From positions 620,001-684,000 of the forward strand of contig JBLDXI010000013.1 of the NCBI GenBank assembly GCA_047495785.1: a stretch of 64,000 nt of DNA, written 5' to 3'. The first letter of the stretch is position 1, and every line of letters begins with the position of its first letter. Below, piece after piece: positions 58,301 to 64,000 of this stretch. Both the position numbers and the translations under genes were made by a program. This DNA comes from Lepidodermella squamata (lineage: Eukaryota; Gastrotricha). Below the pieces are notes generated by a model. It worked only from the letters and a program-made list of their open reading frames with translations, had not been told where the DNA came from and made no database searches.

Positions 58301-59386
58301 CGTTTGGAAGAACGGCCAAAACACTGTCAAATTTTTGATTGACCAAGGATTCAAAGTTCTGTTCTCTCAGTGTTGGTACCTCAACTACATCAGCTACGGT
58401 GTTGATTGGCAAAAGTATTATCAATGCGATCCTACAATTCTCGGACAAAACGTTGGCCCTCGTAAGATTTGAAATTTCAATTTCTTTAAATGAGATTGAA
58501 TCTTGTCTGAACTCAGAGCTATCAGCAGAAGATACTGGTATCTTGGGCGGTGAGGTAAGTGAGTCATCCTGCTGATTGGTATTATGACTAGCCGATTGTC
58601 TATTTAATTAGGCTTGTATGTGGGGTGAATACATCGATGAAACGAATCTCATGTCAACGCTATGGCCCCGCGCGTCCGCTGTCGGTGAAAGACTATGGTC
58701 CGATCGTAAAATAAAAGACGTTGTGAGCGCAGGTCGGCGTCTAGAGGAACACAGATGCCGAATGCTAAGGTTTTTGGCAATTTTTCTCAAATAAATGTTT
58801 TACAACCAAGTTTTTTAGGCGCGGCATCCCAGCAGCGCCGATCTCCGGCCCTGGCACTTGCGGCGCATCAGAATTCGTTTCGATTTCTAAACTGAAGCGA
58901 AGTGAGGCTGGAGAAGCTATTGAATCCGACCAAAAAGATAACGCTGCTGACGATTCAAAGGCTAAGAAAGTGATTGAAGGAGGAGTTGCAGTTTTGGAAT
59001 TCGACAGCGAGTGCAATAGGTTCGGAGCGAATTGTCCGAAGCCTTCCCGAGGCCTATTTTATGGACAAAACGCCGTCAAATCAGGCAGTATCATCTCGAT
59101 TCGCATCAACTACAGCAACGATCACTATGCTGAAATCGCCATCGATGCTGCTTCGTTGTGCCTGATTGGAGCTGTTATGCTTGTTATTGCTTTAGCTTGT
59201 TCGTCAACGCGCCGCAGCGGCTTGAAGTACCTTCGTCCGATATTTTCGATTTTCAGCCGGCGAGGTGCGTCAGATCGCGTTGTAGGCGGGTTCATTTCCA
59301 CACCTTCGCCTCGATCCTACAACTCGCCGCATGATGGTGCTAGCGGGAAAAAGCCATTGGTGAAACATCACATCAGTATTGACTAG
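55341..59386 (+). CDS. GH20 beta-N-acetylhexosaminidase 3, membrane-anchored
   Basis: Ten exons: 55341-55964, 56019-56517, 56570-56654, 56714-57092, 57141-57270, 57329-57555, 57615-58461, 58517-58554, 58612-58769 and 58819-59386, giving about 1184 residues (one or two boundaries may be off by a base). The signal peptide is [21 protein letters not shown] roughly 380-residue charged extension carries a duplicated SSFFA(R/K)KHLK motif and a poly-Glu run. The GH20 part is intact: [41 protein letters not shown] (Asp-Glu codons 58005-58010), [33 protein letters not shown]-terminal transmembrane helix ([17 protein letters not shown]) and a short basic tail follow. Predicted active ectoenzyme. Confidence 0.85.
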
Positions 59387-59750
59387 AAATAGACGCTTTG
59401 AGACTTTTTTGTTCAAACTATTCAATTGCATCAATTCATGTGATCTTCTTCTCTCTGAAACGTCAAATCTATTGCCTCTTTTTCTAGGCGCAGGACATCG
59501 CCAACATCGCCAAGTTTGTTGTGTTGTATTGGATGAAGTTATTCGCTGTTTTTTTGAGCGTGTCATCTACCTATATTATTATGAATAAACCAAATTGAAT
59601 GAATGACGCCCACACAGGTTGCACTTTGATGCGCTCGATTCACCCAAAATACGGCGTTGTCTGAATGGATGATTCACGGTTTGCGCCCCACGACGAGGCT
59701 CACAGACAGAGTCATTCAAAAATATATATCTTAATTCCAAACGGCAAAGT

Positions 59751-60962
59751 ATGGTGACAATTTTTGGGTTAACTCTTTTCGTTTTTGTATCGTTATCCTC
59801 GCCTGCGAGAGGTTACACAGTCGGCAATAGTAAGGAAATTTTCGGAATAAGGAATTTTAGGAAAACAAATATTTTTGTTTAGCATGTAGCACTGACACGG
59901 ATTGTGGTGGGCCAACCACTGAGGTATTTTGTGGCAAAGTTAACTACGATCCTCCCTGCCAAAAGGTAAAAGCAAGCCGGAATAATATTTTCATGACTTA
60001 ATAGTGCCAACTCTCAGGGAATGTGCATGTGTCGGACGGGATACAAGTTCAACGTATCCAGTTGTGTTGCAAGTACTAGACCGCATCAGAATTCTGAAGA
60101 TGATCGTTAATTACATGATTTTTCAGCTTCAACTACGACGGGTTACGCCGAATTCGATGGCGAGTGCGAAGGGGCCGCTTCGTCCCTTAGCAAAACTTGC
60201 AATGTCGCCGTTGGAATGATGTGCAACGCGGCTTCTGGAAAGTGCATCTGTATTCCAAGCACTTCTTACTCGGCTTCAACAAAGACTTGTGGCGTCCGTA
60301 AGAAACAAATAAATGAAGGGTTGACTCGGGAATTTTTCTTATTTGTATTTTGATAGGCCAGTTCGGCGATGCTTGCTCATTCACGGGCGAATGTGACACC
60401 GGAACCTACACAACTTTTCTGAACGCTGGTGGAGGACCTGTAAGTTCTGCCGAGCAATTTATCTTCATTCTGTAGCTATATAATAAATACATTTTAGCTA
60501 TGCTCTACGACTTGCACCTGCAAATCTGATTTCAAGCAAGTTGCGCGCCTAAAACTTGATGACACCTCATCGTCGACGAAAACGATTCAAATTTGTCTGA
60601 AAGGTTAGGAAACGATATTGTACTAAGTTCGTGATTACTAAACATTATTTTTATGCCAGATTACGATGCTGATCTTGCCAAAAACAAAACGTGTACTTTA
60701 GTGCCGGAATCTATCGCTGCAAGTGGCGCTCAAGTTTGCAGTTCGTCCCTGATTTGCGCGAAATGCCCAGAAGACTCTGCGTCAGCTACAACAGGAGTGT
60801 GTAGAAGCTTCAACGGAGGTGCCAATGGTAAATTTAACCATCGGATAACTTGAAGCTGCTAATTTTCCATTTTTTCCAGGTCAACCAATGTTGGAGCCGA
60901 CTAGAATGACCTGCATTGTAGTGATTTTTTCTTTTGTCGCGATCACTGCTAAAATGGGCTGA
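59751..60962 (+). CDS. cysteine-rich, probably GPI-anchored protein, copy 1
   Basis: Eight exons: 59751-59829, 59883-59965, 60018-60072, 60127-60297, 60357-60439, 60498-60603, 60660-60827 and 60880-60962, giving 275 residues with all phases consistent. The signal peptide is MVTIFGLTLFVFVSLSSPAR. Repeated EGF-like or TIL-like Cys patterns follow (CSTDTDCGG, GMCMCRTGYKF, GKCICIPSTSY, DACSFTGECDTGTY). The C-terminus is a hydrophobic stretch with almost no following residues (MTCIVVIFSFVAITAKMG), as in GPI signals. I do not recognise a named family. Tandem with copy 2. Confidence 0.68.
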
Positions 60963-61146
60963 AGAAACGATGCGCTGTCGCATTGGCCTCATTCCTGAAT
61001 GCGCCTTGTTTGAATTGCTCTTTTTGAAATTGTGAAAGGAAACGGCTTTTGATTAAAACACGCAGCAACATGAATAAAAAATATGGTGTTCCTTTCAACA
61101 TTTTCCGCTGGTTTGTAAAATAAGGCGTAGCAGTCGAGACCTACAT

Positions 61147-62811
61147 ATGATATCGGGGAACTCCATGTCTAAATCCATGAGTACACTGTTTACTGTGGCC
61201 ATCTTCGCTGCTTTATTTTCAGGAGTCTCGTGTTACTCGATTGGAAATCGTATGTTTATATGCAAATAAATAGTTGTCGAATCTAAATGGGCCTTGAAAG
61301 AGTGTTCTGTTGATGGCGACTGTCCCGATACGACTGCCACTTACTGCAACCGCTTGACTACAGTCTCACCGGCATGTGCGAAAGGTCTCTGCCAGTGCCG
61401 GCCTGGTTACATATACGATGGAAGCACGGCCTGCTTGCAATGTAAGCTAGTGACAATTGCAGAATAAAATAATGCTTGAAAGATCTTTACTTACTTGAGA
61501 TAACAATCTTACGGTCAATGCCGTATGTAGCAACGCTGTAAACGAAGTTCCAGCCTGGGGAGCCACTTGCGTCGCTGGGACAGTCACTTGCACAGCTCCA
61601 ATATACTACGCCTTGACGGTTGATTGAAATTTCTGGAATAACTATAATATTCAAGACTCTGTATCTTCTTCAACAGCCAACACGTTGCTATCAAGCAGTT
61701 TACCAACCAGGTTCGCCATTTCCCATATTTTCGAATTTAATCAAGCTTAGATTTGTCCAGTATACGGCCAAGCGTGTAGCATCTCATCGACAAACACTAC
61801 ATGCAACGCGACTCTCAATTATGCTTGCAGCACCACTACAAATCTTTGCACCTGCTCTCAGACCAACATGATCTACGTCAGCAGCTTGTCGGCTTGCCGA
61901 TTACGTCAGTTGACCCTGTGTTCATATCTTCTTGTCTCTTTAAGCGGCATTTGTGTGTAGGAACTTACGGCGATGCGTGCTCCCTTCAAACTGATTGCGA
62001 CACGCAAGTTTTAACCTTATTCACTTGTGTTATTCAGAAGTGACGATTTTTCAATTTTCTACAGAGGCGTTTATACGAACCTGCTCACCGGTGGGGGAGG
62101 TCCGCAATGCTCATCGGGGACTTGCGGCTGCCTCACTGGCTTTACGATGGTACAACGGCTTGCTTACGATGGCAAAGTCTCGACAACACTAAGCGTTTGC
62201 TTAAAAGGTACTAATTCACTATTAAATTTATTCCAACGATAAATTATCGGTATTTTCAAGGTTATACGTCGAATTTGGCGCAAAATGCAACCTGTACGTT
62301 AGTTCCAGAAGCTCAAAGTAAGTTTAAATTTCTCTTTTCATGTTAAGATGGGTAATCGTGTACTTAATCATCGAGGTACTAATGGAGCTCAAGTTTGTTC
62401 TTCGAATTTCGCTTGTGTCCGCTGCCCGGAAGAGACTACTGCTGCAACGCAAGGCACTTGCCGAGCCGTATTAGGAGGTTTGAAATCGTGACTATATGCG
62501 GCTTTCATGAACCTAGTATAATTCTTTCGCAGCAAGTTGTGCCAGCGTTCAATCCAAGGCCTTGGGTTCGCATTTATTCATCCTTTGATTTTGAATCGTC
62601 CTATTATATATCATGGTTGATTTCCTATTCAGGAGGCATGACTCCGACCGAAGTAGTCACTGCGATCAAAGCGTGTGGAGGTCAAAGCAAAGGTAAACTT
62701 ATCCCTCAGTGATTAGATACCTTCAACTTCTGATTTATAGCCTCTGGAAAAATGAAGTCTAACATTTTCCTGACAGCAGCCCTTGTCTCAATATTCTTTC
62801 TGGCTAAATGA
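61147..62811 (+). CDS. cysteine-rich, probably GPI-anchored protein, copy 2
   Basis: About eleven exons: 61147-61249, 61301-61441, 61500-61618, 61677-61710, 61761-61904, from 61961, to 62207, 62261-62317, 62376-62477, 62633-62692 and 62741-62811. The junction between the sixth and seventh exons (about 62027 / 62067) is unresolved. The signal peptide is in MSTLFTVAIFAALFSGVSCY. Cys-rich parts match copy 1: GLCQCRPGYIYDGSTACLQ, GDACSLQTDCDT, GPQCSSGTCGCLTGF, TCTLVPEA with GAQVCSSNFACVRCPEET (copy 1 GAQVCSSSLICAKCPEDS). It ends SNIFLTAALVSIFFLAK, a GPI-type hydrophobic tail. Longer than copy 1 because of extra Cys segments. Family not recognised. Confidence 0.62.
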
Positions 62812-63080
62812 CAACTCAGCACAATTTTGATTACCGCTTTATTAGGCACAGATTTATTCGTTCACTTATATTGTATTTCTAACATATACTCTTTATTTCG
62901 AGAAAAATAACAATAAAGCCAATGTCGAACCGTGAGACAAGCAAGTTTCCCACGAATCAGCCTGAACTTGATCGCCATTATCGGGGATGAGGAGATCAGA
63001 ACCATTTTGAATATAAAAAATATAACAATTATAATTTGATATTGTAATGTTACTAGAATTTTTCAATGAAATTGTTAGAT

Positions 63081-63728
63081 TTAGTAGTCCTTGGGTGTTT
63101 CCAGTACTTTTAGCATAACACCCTGGCGACGGTAAAAGTCAGCTTGGACGTGTTGCACTCGAGCATGCTTTGATCGTTCATGTGGCTCCGAGTTTCGATC
63201 TAAATAGTGGCCGTAATATGAACTAGACAGCGTTGGCACGTGTTTCTTCTTCTCCTATAACAAAGCGTTAAATTGCGGTTCACTATTACCACTGAAGTAG
63301 TAATTTACCTCTTCATTTACTTCCAGTCCACGAGCATGTGCATGTACGCGATCGCATCGATGAAGTCTACCGTTGAAGTCGTAATCAACGTGAAAAGTTC
63401 TGTCATAGTTAGTTTTGATCGGCCTTGGCTGTTAAAATTTACAGCAAAAGCATCAAGTAAATGATCCCAATTTCAATTTAGAAAATACCTTGGCGTCTGA
63501 ATTGAAAACAGTTCGTTCTTTAGGAATGGGATCCCGGTGGGTGGGAATAAATGAAAAGGCTGATAGCTCACATGCGTTGCCGCGCAACACAAAGTAATCG
63601 CTGTCTGTTTGAACATGGAGAAGTGGCTTATTAGTCACAGTGTCATGCGTCCCTACTTCTTTCGAGGGCGCTACTGGAGGACAATAAACTGGAGGCTCAG
63701 GGTGGTGATCCGGAAATCGAGATGACAT
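63081..63728 (-). CDS. CFAP90: cilia- and flagella-associated protein 90
   Basis: Axonemal protein of motile cilia/flagella; a microtubule inner protein in vertebrates. Three exons, 63728-63489, 63428-63309 and 63254-63081, give 177 residues (human about 150). Recognisable blocks: ELSAFSFIPTHRDPIPKERT (human family SSFSYIPPRRxDPKE), NYDRTFHVDYDFNGRLHRCD, then RVHAHARGLEVNEEE (family LHRDDREHAKxLGLHxNxEE), LSSSYYGHYLD (TSSVYG) and ARVQHVQADFYRRQGV. All phases are zero. The N-terminus is His/Pro-rich. Its presence argues that the organism has motile axonemes, perhaps only in sperm. Confidence 0.82.
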
Positions 63729-64000
63729 TGTAAATTAACCTTCTACAAAATAACGAGAGAATATTTAATACATTACGTTGTTTAAAACTCGGAGACGACA
63801 TGTAAATATTGATAGAGTAGTCAGCTTAAATTAACCAGGTCAATTAAAGAATTTGCACAATGCGGCAACTCAACAGAACAGCCATTTATCCAAATAATTG
63901 AATACACAATAAATTAACGAGTGAAACAGATAATGATCGGCTGTTCGCCAAATTACAATTGATAATATGGAATAAGCAGTATAATGTCATACAAAAATAC
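63729..64000. other. upstream flank of CFAP90
   Basis: AT-rich, no ORF or repeat recognised. Probably the CFAP90 promoter. Confidence 0.4.

Overview
This window looks like a gene-dense nuclear segment from a small-genome animal. The genes carry many short introns (about 40-60 bp, GT...AG, typically ending in TTTCAG or TTTTAG), with a few longer ones. Animal-only or animal-typical families are present: cyclin T with a histidine-rich tail, ubinuclein, a TOX-like HMG-box protein, GOLGA7, FnIII-like single-pass receptors and Kunitz-like secreted proteins. CFAP90 and an ANKUB1-like protein point to an animal that keeps motile cilia or flagellated sperm. Intron size, compactness and this gene set would fit a tardigrade or another small ecdysozoan-like invertebrate. 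That is an inference, and no diagnostic marker was seen. All exon models were built by eye from splice sites and reading-frame phase.

Layout. 1-6.5 kb holds the 3' end of an unrecognised gene, DNA ligase IV, gamma-SNAP and, on the minus strand, a TOX-like HMG-box protein. 6.5-10.5 kb is a repeat-rich gap with a transposon end, a perfect 46-bp-arm palindromic element and a tandem array. 10.6-15.5 kb holds complex III subunit 7 (UQCRB) and a ten-exon minus-strand ubiquitin-like/ankyrin gene (ANKUB1-like). One intron of that gene carries a roughly 0.94 kb inverted-repeat transposon, which itself contains a tRNA-like sequence. 16.7-22.2 kb holds cyclin T, then a tightly packed minus-strand pair, GOLGA7 followed by a mitochondrial RBFA-like gene, with 4 bp between stop and start. 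23.7-27.2 kb holds single-exon ubinuclein and cytochrome c oxidase subunit IV.

27.7-32.7 kb is a tandem cluster of four paralogues of an unrecognised family: an N-terminal helical domain plus an NHL-like propeller, with one copy reduced to the N-terminal domain. 33.0-34.8 kb encodes a secreted protein with three atypical Kunitz-like domains. 35.1-35.7 kb is a small, possibly axonemal, minus-strand gene. 36.5-41.3 kb is a tandem pair of single-pass receptors with FnIII-like ectodomains. 41.3-45.4 kb is mostly non-coding but has a TATA box followed by a signal-peptide-like exon.

45.4-59.4 kb is the most striking block: three tandem GH20 beta-N-acetylhexosaminidase paralogues. The outer two keep the catalytic Asp-Glu, carry long low-complexity N-terminal extensions and end in a transmembrane segment plus cytoplasmic tail. 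The middle one has lost the catalytic pair, the extension and the anchor, so it looks like a secreted pseudoenzyme. 59.7-62.8 kb is a tandem pair of cysteine-rich, probably GPI-anchored proteins, and CFAP90 closes the window on the minus strand. The tandem families are mostly secreted or membrane proteins. They alternate with conserved single-copy housekeeping genes.
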